NCBI GenBank assembly: GCA_965222015.1
Contig: CBDCTL010000024.1
Location: 434,001-498,000 of the forward strand
From: JANQPX01 sp965222015
GTDB lineage: Bacteria; Pseudomonadota; Alphaproteobacteria; Geminicoccales; Geminicoccaceae
Reading direction: 5' to 3'
DNA: 64,000 nt
Of the stretch, positions 7,879 through 16,233 are shown piece after piece (positions within the stretch are counted from its first letter, which is position 1; every line of letters starts with the position of its first letter). A program made the position numbers and the translations under genes. The notes beneath the pieces are model-generated. The model made no database searches. It was not told where the DNA came from and worked only from the letters and a program-made list of their open reading frames with translations.

Positions 7879-8883
7879 CTAGAGCTTGCCGTAGATCGAC
7901 GCGACGTCGCCCATGCGGCAGGAAAAGCCCCACTCGTTGTCGTACCAGGACGCCACGCGCACGAGATTGCCCTCGATCGCCTTGGTGGCGTTCAGGTCCA
8001 CGGTCGAGCTGTGGCCGTCATGGTTGAAGTCGATCGACACCAGCGGCTCCTCGGTGACGCCGAGCACGCCTTTGAGCGGCCCCTCCGCGGCCGCCTTCAG
8101 CGCGCCGTTGATCTCATCGATCGAGGTTTCTCTGGAGGGCACGAAGGTCAGATCCACCAGGGACACGTTCGGCGTGGGGACGCGGATCGCGACGCCGTCC
8201 AGCTTGCCCTTCAGTTCAGGCAGCACCAGACCGACCGCTCGGGCAGCTCCGGTCGAGGTCGGGATCATCGAGGTAGCCGCACCGCGCGCCCGATAGAGGT
8301 CCTTGTGGAACGTGTCCAGCAGCGCCTGGTCGTTGGTGTAGGAGTGGATCGTGGTCATGTGGCCGCGCACGATGCCGACCGTGTCGTTCAGGACCTTGGC
8401 CACCGGCGCCAGGCAGTTGGTGGTGCAGGATGCGTTCGAGACCACCTTGTGGCCGGCACCGAGCTGGTCGTGATTGACGCCGTAGACCACGGTGAGATCG
8501 GCATTGTCGCCAGGCGCGGAGATCAGCACCTTCTTGGCGCCCGCATCCAGATGCTTCGCCGCCGCGTCGCGCTTGGTGAAGATGCCGGTGCATTCCAGCA
8601 CCACGTCGACGCCGAGGTCCCCCCAGGGCAGGCTCGCCACGTCGCGCTCGGCGATCACCTTGATTGGCCCGGTGCCGCAATCCAGCGTGTCGCCTTCCAG
8701 CTGCACCTTCGCCGGGAACTTGCCGTGCACGGAGTCGTAGCGCAGCAGATGCGCGTTGGTCTCCGGCGGCGCCAGGTCGTTGATGCCCACCACCTGCACG
8801 TCGTCGCGGCCGCTCTCGACGATCGCGCGCAGCACGTTTCTGCCGATGCGGCCAAAGCCGTTGATGGCTACCCGAACACTCAA
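7879..8883 (-). CDS. gap: Glyceraldehyde-3-phosphate dehydrogenase, type I
   Basis: NAD(P)-dependent glyceraldehyde-3-phosphate dehydrogenase. Seen are the Rossmann start VRVAINGFGRIGRN, the catalytic SNASCTTNCLAP with the active cysteine, HSYTNDQ, the RGAATSMIPTSTGAA stretch and the C-terminal WYDNEWGFSCRM. I chose a TTG start at 8883, giving a product that begins (M)SVRVAINGFG: a GAGGAG ribosome site lies 7 bases upstream of it. The ATG at 8904 would add seven non-conserved residues and would place that GAGGAG inside the coding region. It lies between tkt and pgk on the same strand. Confidence 0.96.
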   Translation of the reverse strand: MSVRVAINGFGRIGRNVLRAIVESGRDDVQVVGINDLAPPETNAHLLRYDSVHGKFPAKVQLEGDTLDCGTGPIKVIAERDVASLPWGDLGVDVVLECTGIFTKRDAAAKHLDAGAKKVLISAPGDNADLTVVYGVNHDQLGAGHKVVSNASCTTNCLAPVAKVLNDTVGIVRGHMTTIHSYTNDQALLDTFHKDLYRARGAATSMIPTSTGAARAVGLVLPELKGKLDGVAIRVPTPNVSLVDLTFVPSRETSIDEINGALKAAAEGPLKGVLGVTEEPLVSIDFNHDGHSSTVDLNATKAIEGNLVRVASWYDNEWGFSCRMGDVASIYGKL

Positions 8884-8949
8884 TGTCGTACTCCTCGTTG
8901 TCATGCGCCCGGACGGAACGCACGTCCGTCGCAGGCTTCCTCCGGACCG

Positions 8950-10947
8950 TCAAGTCAGACGCGCGCGCACCCGTTCGGCGATCGCGTCCGCGGTGATCCC
9001 ATAGCGTTCGTAAAGTTCCTGATAAGGCGCCGATGCGCCGAAGTCTTTCATGCCGACGACGTCTTCGTCCTCGTCGGCCACATAGCGGCCCCATCCGTGC
9101 GCCGACGCCGCCTCGATCGCGAGCCGGAGGCCATCGCCGAGAACCTCGCGCCGGTAGCCCTCGTCCTGACGATCGAACAGCGCCTGGCAGGGCATGGAAA
9201 CGAGGGCCGCGCCGATCCCGTCGGCTTCCAGCGCCTGGGCGGCTTCGAGCGCAATCGAAACCTCCGAGCCGGTGGCGATCAGCGTCACCCGACGTTCGCC
9301 CGCCGGCTCCTTCAGAACATAGGCGCCCCTGGCCGAGCGGTTGCCGCCCTCGGCGTCGCGCAGCGTCGGCACGCCCTGGCGGGTCAGCGCCAGGAGCGAG
9401 GGGCCGTCCGCGCGCCCGATCGCGAGCGCCCAGCACTCCGCGGTTTCGATGGCGTCGGCTGGACGAAAGACCCAGAGGCCCGGGATCGCGCGAAGTCCGG
9501 CGAGCTGCTCCACCGGCTGGTGGGTCGGCCCGTCCTCGCCGAGGCCGATGCTGTCATGGGTCATGACGTAGATGACCCGCTGCTTCATCAGCGCCGAGAG
9601 GCGGATCGCCGGCTTGCAATAATCGGTGAAGATCAAAAACGTGCCGCCATAGGGGATGACGCCGCCATGCAGCGCCATGCCGTTCATGGCGGCCGCCATG
9701 CCATGCTCGCGCACGCCGTAATGCAGGTAGCGACCGGCGGGATCTTCCGCGGTTTGGACGGCGAGCGCCTTGGTCTTGGTGAGATTGGAACCGGTGAGAT
9801 CAGCCGATCCGCCGACCAGCTCGGGCACGGCCTCCGTGAATACCTCGAGCGCTTCCTGGCTCGCCTTTCGGGTCGCCCATTTCGGCCGATCCGCAGCGAG
9901 TTTTTCCACATAGGAAGCGAGGACACCGTCGAGCGACGCCGCCGCCCGTTCCTCCAGCGCCGCAAGAAACGCCTCTTTTTGCTCCGATCCGTCCAACCTC
10001 GCCTGCCACTCCTGACGGACGTCCGCCTGTCGGGCGCCGATCGCCCGCCAGCTGTCGAGAATTGGCGACGGAATCTCGAAGGGCGGATGATCCCAGCCAA
10101 GCTCCTTTCGCGCCGCCTTGATCTCATCGGCGCCGAGCGGTGCTCCGTGCACGCCGGCCGTTCCCGCCTTGTTGGGAGCGCCGCGGCCGATGACCGTGCG
10201 GCAGGCGATCAAGGACGGCCGCCCCACCCCCAGCGCCTCGTCGATCGCCGCCTCGATTTCGTCCGGGTCATGGCCGTCCGCTGCGATGACATGCCAGCCA
10301 TAAGCCTGGAATCGGCCCTGTTGATGGGTCGACATGGCAAGCGACGTCGAGCCGTCGATCGAAATCTGGTTGTCGTCGTAGAGAACGATCAGGCGGCCGA
10401 GCTTCTGGTGGCCGGCGAGTGCGGCGGCCTCGTGGCTGATCCCTTCCATCAGATCGCCGTCGCTCGCGATTACATAGGTCCAGTGATCGACCAGATCACG
10501 GCCGAAACGCGCCGCCAGATGGCGCTCGGCGAGCGCCATGCCGACCGCCGTCGCGAATCCCTGGCCGAGCGGCCCGGTGGTGGTTTCGACGCCGGGCGTG
10601 TGCCCGAACTCGGGATGGCCGGGCGTCATCGAGCCCCATTGGCGAAAATTCCGGATCTGCTCGATGGTCATACCGGGATAGCCGGTCAGATGCAGAAGCG
10701 AATAGAGCAGCATCGAGCCGTGACCGGCGGAGAGCACGAACCGGTCGCGGTCGAACCAGTCGGGCGCGGATGCGTCGAACTTCAGGAATCGGGAGAACAG
10801 CACGGTCGCGACGTCGGCCATGCCCATGGGCATGCCGGGATGACCGGAATTCGCCTGTTCCACCGCATCCATGGACAGTGCCCGGATCGCGTTGGCCATG
10901 TCGTTCTGGCTGACGGCGTCGCTCTGAGCTTCGGGAAGTGCGGTCAT
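8950..10947 (-). CDS. tkt: Transketolase
   Basis: A 665-residue full-length transketolase, thiamine-diphosphate enzyme of the pentose phosphate pathway. Motifs: AIRALSMDAVEQANSGHPG at the N-terminus, LSAGHGSMLLYSLLHLTGY, TPGHPEFG, GPLGQGFATAVGMA, the ThDP motif SDGDLMEGISHEAAA with YDDNQISIDG, the pyrimidine domain GVREHGMAAAMNGMALHGG and TFLIFTDYCKPAIRLSAL, HDSIGLGEDGPTHQPVEQ and RPADAIET. It is first in the tkt-gap-pgk series and starts about 240 bases from the divergent DUF4164/zapA genes. Confidence 0.98.
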   Translation of the reverse strand: MTALPEAQSDAVSQNDMANAIRALSMDAVEQANSGHPGMPMGMADVATVLFSRFLKFDASAPDWFDRDRFVLSAGHGSMLLYSLLHLTGYPGMTIEQIRNFRQWGSMTPGHPEFGHTPGVETTTGPLGQGFATAVGMALAERHLAARFGRDLVDHWTYVIASDGDLMEGISHEAAALAGHQKLGRLIVLYDDNQISIDGSTSLAMSTHQQGRFQAYGWHVIAADGHDPDEIEAAIDEALGVGRPSLIACRTVIGRGAPNKAGTAGVHGAPLGADEIKAARKELGWDHPPFEIPSPILDSWRAIGARQADVRQEWQARLDGSEQKEAFLAALEERAAASLDGVLASYVEKLAADRPKWATRKASQEALEVFTEAVPELVGGSADLTGSNLTKTKALAVQTAEDPAGRYLHYGVREHGMAAAMNGMALHGGVIPYGGTFLIFTDYCKPAIRLSALMKQRVIYVMTHDSIGLGEDGPTHQPVEQLAGLRAIPGLWVFRPADAIETAECWALAIGRADGPSLLALTRQGVPTLRDAEGGNRSARGAYVLKEPAGERRVTLIATGSEVSIALEAAQALEADGIGAALVSMPCQALFDRQDEGYRREVLGDGLRLAIEAASAHGWGRYVADEDEDVVGMKDFGASAPYQELYERYGITADAIAERVRARLT

Positions 10948-11190
10948 CTGATCGTCGTTTTCCTGTCATCCGTGGCACATCCATCGAGGGACGCATCGGA
11001 TGCATGATGTCGAGAGGAGGCGGCGAATGCCGACGGTGTCCCGCACAACCTCGTCAATTTCGGCGAAAAATCAACCGTATTCCTTGACGCACCTCAATCG
11101 CAGGTCATGTCGAGTTGACGTGCCGCGTGTTCTATGTCAAGTCAGATCGCTAAATAGTTGTTTTTTTGAAGAGGATTCCTCGGGAGAGAC

Positions 11191-11490
11191 ATGTCAGCGC
11201 TCAAGATAGCCGAGCAGCATCTGAACGAAGCGCTTGCGCGTTTGGAGCACGTCATGGCCCGACGTCTGGCGGCGGCGGACCCCGATCAGGCGGCCGTGAT
11301 CACGCGGCTGACCGACGAACGGGACGCGCTCAATCGTGACGTCGATGGCCTGCGCGCCGAATGTGAACGCCTGAGCGAAGCGCTGAAGACAGCGGAACGC
11401 GAGCAGGAAGCGATGCGGGACGCCACCGAACAGGCTACCGCCCGGCTGGATAGTTCGATCGAGCAGCTCGATCGCATGATCGAGGAGTGA
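11191..11490 (+). CDS. DUF4164-like coiled-coil protein upstream of zapA
   Basis: A 99-residue, almost entirely helical protein with continuous heptad-like patterns (EQHLNEALARLEHVM; DVDGLRAECERLSEALKTAE; DSSIEQLDRMIEE). Proteins of this kind (DUF4164) sit directly before zapA in many Alphaproteobacteria, and the location suggests a role with ZapA in division, though no function is shown. Its stop overlaps the ribosome-binding region of zapA, so the pair is probably translationally coupled. Confidence 0.75.
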   Translation: MSALKIAEQHLNEALARLEHVMARRLAAADPDQAAVITRLTDERDALNRDVDGLRAECERLSEALKTAEREQEAMRDATEQATARLDSSIEQLDRMIEE

Positions 11491-11495
11491 CCGCG

Positions 11496-11840
11496 ATGCC
11501 CATGGTCGACATTACGGTCAACGGCCGCCGGCATTCCGTCCAGTGCGGTGCGGGCGAGGAGGCGCGGGTCAAGGGGCTCGCCGCCTATCTCGACCGCAAG
11601 GTCGCCGAGCTTGCGGTCGACGGCGCCAAGATCGGCGACGCCCGGCTGATGCTGCTGGCGAGCCTGATGGTGGCGGACGAACTCTCGGACGCCTATGACA
11701 AGATCAAGGAGCTGGAGGCCGCCCATGCCGCCGGATCACCGGCGGGCGCCGACGCCGAGAACGAGCGCCGCGCCGCCGCCATGATCGAACAGGTCGCCGA
11801 ACAGCTGAATGCGGTTGCCGCGGAGCTCGAGAGAGCCTAA
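11496..11840 (+). CDS. zapA: Cell division protein ZapA
   Basis: ZapA binds and bundles FtsZ filaments at the division site. The protein is 114 residues from ATG 11496, with the family beginning VDITVNGRRHSVQCGAGEEARVKGLAAYLDRKV, the conserved LMLLASLMVADEL helix, and a C-terminal coiled coil. GAGGAG at 11482-11487 lies 8 bases before ATG 11496, which decides this start over a GTG at 11487. 6S RNA and the cyclo-ligase gene follow, as in many proteobacteria. Confidence 0.93.
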   Translation: MPMVDITVNGRRHSVQCGAGEEARVKGLAAYLDRKVAELAVDGAKIGDARLMLLASLMVADELSDAYDKIKELEAAHAAGSPAGADAENERRAAAMIEQVAEQLNAVAAELERA

Positions 11841-11849
11841 CTAAAGAAC

Positions 11850-12010
11850 GGCGGTCGCTGCCTGGTGCGTCAGGTCCACAGATCCCTGGGGCCAATGTTC
11901 TCTACATAGGGAGCTGTCCCTGTCGAGGCCGTGGTCTCGGCACTACGGCGCCCACCTGCGTAAGCAGGCCACAGAGGACTTACCGGGCCAACGGCCAAGG
12001 CGGCTCCGCC
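11850..12010 (+). ncRNA. ssrS: 6S RNA (SsrS)
   Basis: The gap between zapA and the cyclo-ligase gene carries a sequence with the look of 6S RNA: an upstream arm including GCTGCCTGGTGCGT and a downstream arm including GCGCCCACCTGCG, separated by an internally paired region, and ending in a small GC hairpin (GGCGGCTCCGCC) followed by seven T. 6S RNA holds sigma70 RNA polymerase in stationary phase, and the zapA-ssrS-fau order is conserved. The ends are approximate. Confidence 0.75.
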
Positions 12011-12021
12011 ACTTTTTTTAT

Positions 12022-12063
12022 CACGGCTGCGCCGGAGACCTTTGACACGGCTGCGCCGGAGAC
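12022..12063 (+). repeat. Tandem 18-base direct repeat downstream of 6S RNA
   Basis: CACGGCTGCGCCGGAGAC occurs at 12022-12039 and again, identically, at 12046-12063, a period of 24. The second copy ends just before the cyclo-ligase ATG, so it overlaps the place of the ribosome binding site. The cause may be a recent duplication; a regulatory role is only a guess. Confidence 0.8.
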
Positions 12064-12067
12064 GGGC

Positions 12068-12653
12068 ATGAACCAGCCGAAGCTGGCCGACCAGAAAGCC
12101 GAGTTGCGGGAACGCTGTTACGCCCGCCGCATGGCGATCGATGCCGGTGACGCCGAAGCCGCGGCGGCGGCAGTCGCCGAGCAGGTTGCAGCCAGTGTCG
12201 AGGTCGCTGACGGCACCATCGTCTCTGCCTACTGGCCGCTCGAAGGTGAACTCGACCCCCGTCCCGCCCTGGCTCTGCTAGGTGATCGCGGGGCCGCGTC
12301 GGCCCTGCCGAGGGTGATCGGCGACGGCCATCCGCTCGACTTCCACGCCTGGCATGCGGGTGATCCTCTGATCGAGGGGCGCTTCAGGGTGATGGAGCCC
12401 CCGCCGGACGCGCCGAAAGCCACGCCTTCGGTGCTCCTGGTGCCGCTCCTCGCCTTCGATCGCCACTGCCGCCGCCTCGGTCACGGCAAAGGTTACTACG
12501 ACCGCACCCTCCAGCGCCTCAAGAGCCGACGATCCGGCCACGCTGGCCGTCGGCGTCGCCTTCGCCGCCCAGGAGGTCGAGCGCGTGCCCACCGACGATT
12601 TCGATCAGACCCTGGACATGGTGATCACCGAGCGCACTGTCCATCGCGCCTGA
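12068..12653 (+). pseudogene. 5-formyltetrahydrofolate cyclo-ligase, frameshifted
   Basis: The enzyme converts 5-formyl-THF to 5,10-methenyl-THF. The frame from ATG 12068 reads as a normal cyclo-ligase through SAYWPLEGELDPRPAL, the ATP-site VLLVPLLAFDRHCRRLGHGKGYYDRTL (given here in pieces: LLAFDRHCRRLGHGKGYYD is the hallmark) and LQRLK, to about 12523. The conserved continuation (DDPATLAVGVAFAAQEV, then VPTDDFDQTLDMVITE) is present to TGA 12651-12653 but one base out of frame. Removing one base near CTCAAGAGCC restores the whole protein. Either a real disrupted gene or a sequence error. Uncorrected, the frame runs on into the DUF1499 gene. Confidence 0.8.
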
Positions 12654-13120
12654 TGAGACTCCGTCAACGAACATCGACATTCGTACTGGGGATGCTGATG
12701 CTCCCGTTCCTCTTCGGCTGCGGCGGCGAACCGCCCGCCAACCTCGGCCTGAGCGACGACCGTCTCGCGCCCTGCCCTGAGAGCCCGAACTGCGTCGCCA
12801 GCGACGCCGCGGACGACGCCCATCGAATCGAAGCCTTCCAGATCGCCGGCGACCCGGCGACCGCCTGGACCGCGCTGCGGGAGGCGGTCGCGGCCCTGCC
12901 GCGCACTTCCATCGTCACGTCCGAAGAGACCTATCTCCACGCCGAGGCGAGGAGCCGTATCTTTCGTTTCGTCGACGATCTCGAATTTCAACACTGCCCC
13001 GAAAATGGCCTGATCGCCCTTCGATCCGCGGCGCGCACGGGCTATTCCGACTTCGGCGTCAATCGCGAACGCCTGGAAAACCTGCGCGAAACCCTCCGGG
13101 CGGCGGGCGTGCTGCGCTAA
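12653..13120 (+). CDS. DUF1499 lipoprotein
   Basis: A 155-residue protein starting at an ATG that overlaps the restored cyclo-ligase stop (TGATG). The N-terminus is a lipoprotein signal: MRLRQRTSTFVLGMLMLPFL, then FGCGG with the lipobox cysteine. The mature part has the DUF1499 opening (CPESPNCVASDA), a central TSEETYLHAEARSRIFRFVDDLEF, and IALRSAARTGYSDFGVNRERLENLR, all typical of the family, whose role is unknown. It lies in the same frame as the broken cyclo-ligase, so automatic gene callers may fuse the two into one false 350-residue protein. Confidence 0.85.
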   Translation: MRLRQRTSTFVLGMLMLPFLFGCGGEPPANLGLSDDRLAPCPESPNCVASDAADDAHRIEAFQIAGDPATAWTALREAVAALPRTSIVTSEETYLHAEARSRIFRFVDDLEFQHCPENGLIALRSAARTGYSDFGVNRERLENLRETLRAAGVLR

Positions 13121-13339
13121 GCCGCTGCCGGCCGGCATCATATCATGGTGCCCTGAACATCCGGTTTCGCCCCCTCGCTCCGCCCTTGCGATTTGCGGCG
13201 AATTTGCCATTGTTGCACAATCGAAACGACATCGCCGGCTTGTGCTTACAGGCTATCGAGACCGGCCGAAAAAGCATGAGGAGGCGCGTTCGATGAGCAG
13301 CATGGCAAGGATCACCAGGAGCCTTTTGGGGGCAGCGCG

Positions 13340-14464
13340 ATGATTTTCGGCGCAGGCGGCGCGCAGGCCGAGGGCGTCAAGGTCGGGCTCATCTACACCC
13401 TCTCCGGCCCGCCGGCCGTTCTCGGCGAGCAGGCGCGGGACGGCTTTCTCCTCGCCCTCGAGGATCTCGGCGGCAAGCTCGGCGGCCAGGATGTCGAGGT
13501 CACCGTTGTCGACGACGAGCTGAAGCCGGACGTCGCCGTCAACAAGGCGAAGGAGCTGGTGGAACGCGAGCAGGTCGACTTCGTGGTCGGCCCGATCTTC
13601 TCGAACATTCTGATGGCGATCATGAAGCCGGTGACCGACAGCGGCACCGTCCTGATCAGCTCGAACGCCGGCACCTCCAATTTCGCCGGTGCCGAATGCA
13701 ACCCCAATTTTTTCGTGACCTCCTACCAGAATGATCAAAATCACGAAGTGCTGGGCAAATATGCCGAGGATCAAGGCTACCAGCGCGTGTTCCTGATGGC
13801 GCCCAACTACCAGGCGGGCAAGGATTCCCTAGCCGGCTTCAAGCGCCACTTCACCGGCGAGGTCACCGACGAGATCTACACGCCGCTCGGCCAGCTCGAC
13901 TTTTCCGCCGAACTCGCCCAGCTCGCGGCAAGCGCGCCTGACGCCGTCTTCACCTTCATGCCGGGCGGCATGGGCGTGAACCTGGTGAAGCAATATCGCC
14001 AGGCCGGCCTGGAAACCATCCCGTTTCTCTCCGCCTTCACCGTCGACGAGACCACCCTTCCCGCCCAGCAGGACGCCGCGGTCGGCTTCTTCGGGGGGGC
14101 GAACTGGGCCCCCGACATGGACAACGAGGCGAGCAAGGCTTTCGTCGCCGCCTTCGAGGCGAAATATGACCGCGTCCCCGGCACCTACGCCATGCAGGCC
14201 TATGACGCCGCCATGCTGATCGACAGCGCCCTGTCAGCGACAGGTGGCGATATGGAAGACAGAGACGCTTTGCGCACCGCCCTCGAATCCGCCGACTTCA
14301 CGTCGCTCAGAGGCGATTTCGCTTTCGGCCCGAACCACTACCCGATTCAGGATTTCTACCTGGTCCAGGTCGCCAAGCGCGAGGACGGCAAGTACCAGAC
14401 CGAAATCGCCCAGAAGGTCTTCGACGACTATCAGGACGTCTACGCCAAAGACTGCACCATGTAG
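13340..14464 (+). CDS. Branched-chain amino acid-type ABC transporter binding protein (Liv family), signal peptide out of frame
   Basis: A periplasmic ligand-binding protein of the LivJ class (VKVGLIYTLSGPPAVLGEQARDG, then FVVGPIFSNI, SNAGTSN and a late GTYAMQAYDAAMLIDSAL). As the frame stands it begins at ATG 13340 with only half a signal peptide. A better start, ATG 13293, encodes MSSMARITRSLLG but hits TGA at 13341 after a run of five G. One extra G there gives a complete signal peptide, continuing GSAMIFGAGGAQA-E. So a base is missing in the sequence, or the gene is disabled. LivHMGF follow after the glutathione transferase. The substrate is probably an amide, amino acid or aromatic acid; it cannot be specified. 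Confidence 0.85.
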   Translation: MIFGAGGAQAEGVKVGLIYTLSGPPAVLGEQARDGFLLALEDLGGKLGGQDVEVTVVDDELKPDVAVNKAKELVEREQVDFVVGPIFSNILMAIMKPVTDSGTVLISSNAGTSNFAGAECNPNFFVTSYQNDQNHEVLGKYAEDQGYQRVFLMAPNYQAGKDSLAGFKRHFTGEVTDEIYTPLGQLDFSAELAQLAASAPDAVFTFMPGGMGVNLVKQYRQAGLETIPFLSAFTVDETTLPAQQDAAVGFFGGANWAPDMDNEASKAFVAAFEAKYDRVPGTYAMQAYDAAMLIDSALSATGGDMEDRDALRTALESADFTSLRGDFAFGPNHYPIQDFYLVQVAKREDGKYQTEIAQKVFDDYQDVYAKDCTM

Positions 14465-14537
14465 GGCCGACGCGGCCCGGCGTGGACTTGCCTGAGCCTC
14501 GCTCGAAGGATCACGGCCTGACGATGCGGGAGCGGTG

Positions 14538-15227
14538 ATGGCGCGGACGGATGTGGTGGTTTTTGGTGCGGCCTACAGCGTCTACACACGCAGCGTGCTG
14601 CTGGCGCTGGAGGAGAAAGGCGTCGACTATCGCCTGCAGGAGGTCGACATCTTCGCGTCCGAAGGACCACCCGCCGGCTATCAAGAACGCCACCCGTTCC
14701 GCCGCATCCCCGCCTTCGACCATGACGGGTTTCGACTTTACGAGACCAGCGCTATCACGCGCTATGTCGACGAGGCGTTCGCCGGACCGCCGCTGCAGCC
14801 AGAGAACACGCGGGATCGAGCCCTGATGAATCAGGCGATTGCCATCATGGATGCCTATGGCTTTCGCACCGTGGTCTTGGACATCTTCGTCGAGCGCGTG
14901 CGGGTGCCGCAAAAGGGCGACGTCTCCGACGAAGGACGCATCTCGTCCGCCCTCCCGAAGGCGGAAACCATCCTTCGCCAACTCGAAGCCATCGGCGGCT
15001 CCTCTCACTGGCTTGCCGGCGACCGTCTGACCCTGGCCGACCTCCATGTCGCGCCGATGCTCATTCTCTTCGAGCTGGCGCCGGAAGGGAAAGATCTGAT
15101 GACGGCGTCGCCGAAGCTGGCTGAATGGCTAAACGCAGTGAAAGCTCGCCCTGCCGCCGAGGCGACCCGTTTCCCGGTCGAGGACCAGCATAGTGCCGGT
15201 GCTGTCGATGGGGCGCGGGACAGTTGA
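14538..15227 (+). CDS. Glutathione S-transferase family protein
   Basis: A 229-residue cytosolic GST. The N-terminal thioredoxin-like domain has FGAAYSVYTRSVLLALEEKG and the glutathione-site NPFRRIPAFDHDG-like stretch HPFRRIPAFDHDGFRLYETS, with the ETSAI motif; the C-terminal helical domain carries HWLAGDRLTLADLHVAPML. It lies inside the liv transport cluster between the binding protein and LivH, on the same strand. That hints at uptake of an electrophilic or aromatic compound that is conjugated to glutathione, but this is inference from position only. Confidence 0.88.
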   Translation: MARTDVVVFGAAYSVYTRSVLLALEEKGVDYRLQEVDIFASEGPPAGYQERHPFRRIPAFDHDGFRLYETSAITRYVDEAFAGPPLQPENTRDRALMNQAIAIMDAYGFRTVVLDIFVERVRVPQKGDVSDEGRISSALPKAETILRQLEAIGGSSHWLAGDRLTLADLHVAPMLILFELAPEGKDLMTASPKLAEWLNAVKARPAAEATRFPVEDQHSAGAVDGARDS

Positions 15228-15306
15228 CAGCGCCAGCGCCACATGGCACCGGCCCCCAATGGATCAGGCAGATGATGCCGAAGTCCAACCCGGCAGCCAC
15301 GCTGCC

Positions 15307-16230
15307 ATGACCAACTTGCTGGCGATCCAGCTTCTGAACGGCCTCCAGTTCGGCATTCTCCTTTTCCTGGTCGCCGCCGGCCTGACCCTGGTGTTCGGCG
15401 TGATGGACTTCATCAATCTGGCCCATGGCGTGCAGTACATGGTCGGCGCTTATCTCGCCGTGACCTTCTCGAACCTCACCGGCGGCTTCTTCACCGGCCT
15501 GCTTCTGGCGCTGCCGACCGCCTTCGCCTTCGGCCTGATGCTGGAAGTCCTTGTGTTCCGACACCTCTACGACCGCGATCATCTGGACCAGGTACTCGCT
15601 ACTTTCGGCGTCATCCTGATCCTGCATGAGGGCGTGAAGATCATCTGGGGCGCTGCGCCGATCAGCATTCCCCTGCCGGAGGCGATCGCCGGCTCCGTGC
15701 CCGTGCTCGGTCAGCTGCGCTATCCCCTCTACCGCGTCCTGATCATCGTTGCCGGGCTCGCGGTCGCGCTCGGCCTCTACATTCTCGTGCAGCACACGCG
15801 GACCGGCATGCTGCTGCGCGCCGGTGCTTCCAACGCGCCCATGGTCCAGGCGCTCGGCGTCGATATCCGCCGCCTGTTCATGGTGGTATTCGGCGTCGGC
15901 GCCATGCTCGCGGGCTTCGCCGGTGCCATGGTCGCTCCCATCCTCTCGGTCGAACCGAATATGGGCGACGGCATTCTCATTCTCACCTTCGTGGTGATCG
16001 TGATCGGCGGCATCGGCTCGATCCGCGGCGCCTTCGTCGCGGCCCTGCTGGTCGGCGTCGTGGACACGGTCGGCCGGAGCTTCGGCCCCATTCTCCTGAA
16101 GACCGTGCTCGAACCCGCCGCCGCCTCCCAGGTCGGGCGCACGCTGACGCCAATGCTCATCTACATCCTGATGGCCGCCGTCCTGTTCTTCCGCCCCGCC
16201 GGCCTGTTCCCCGCCAGGCAGGGTGGCTAG
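15307..16230 (+). CDS. livH: Branched-chain-type ABC transporter permease LivH
   Basis: A 307-residue inner-membrane permease with about eight hydrophobic segments. The LivH opening LLNGLQFGILLFLVAAGLTL, then FGVMDFINLAHG, and the EAA-like loop region GVGAMLAGFAGAMVAPI and GIGSIRGAFVAALLVGVVDT are typical. I chose ATG 15307 (MTNLLAIQLLNG) because residues before it are not conserved and are hydrophilic. It pairs with LivM four bases downstream. Confidence 0.9.
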   Translation: MTNLLAIQLLNGLQFGILLFLVAAGLTLVFGVMDFINLAHGVQYMVGAYLAVTFSNLTGGFFTGLLLALPTAFAFGLMLEVLVFRHLYDRDHLDQVLATFGVILILHEGVKIIWGAAPISIPLPEAIAGSVPVLGQLRYPLYRVLIIVAGLAVALGLYILVQHTRTGMLLRAGASNAPMVQALGVDIRRLFMVVFGVGAMLAGFAGAMVAPILSVEPNMGDGILILTFVVIVIGGIGSIRGAFVAALLVGVVDTVGRSFGPILLKTVLEPAAASQVGRTLTPMLIYILMAAVLFFRPAGLFPARQGG

Positions 16231-16233
16231 GGC

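Noticed and set aside
8011..11007. 998-codon plus-strand open frame
   Set aside because: Antisense to gap and tkt throughout, with Arg/Gly-rich composition typical of shadow frames.
12068..13120. Single 350-residue fusion protein
   Set aside because: The middle is a frameshift artefact; two genes with separate start, stop and family motifs are seen.
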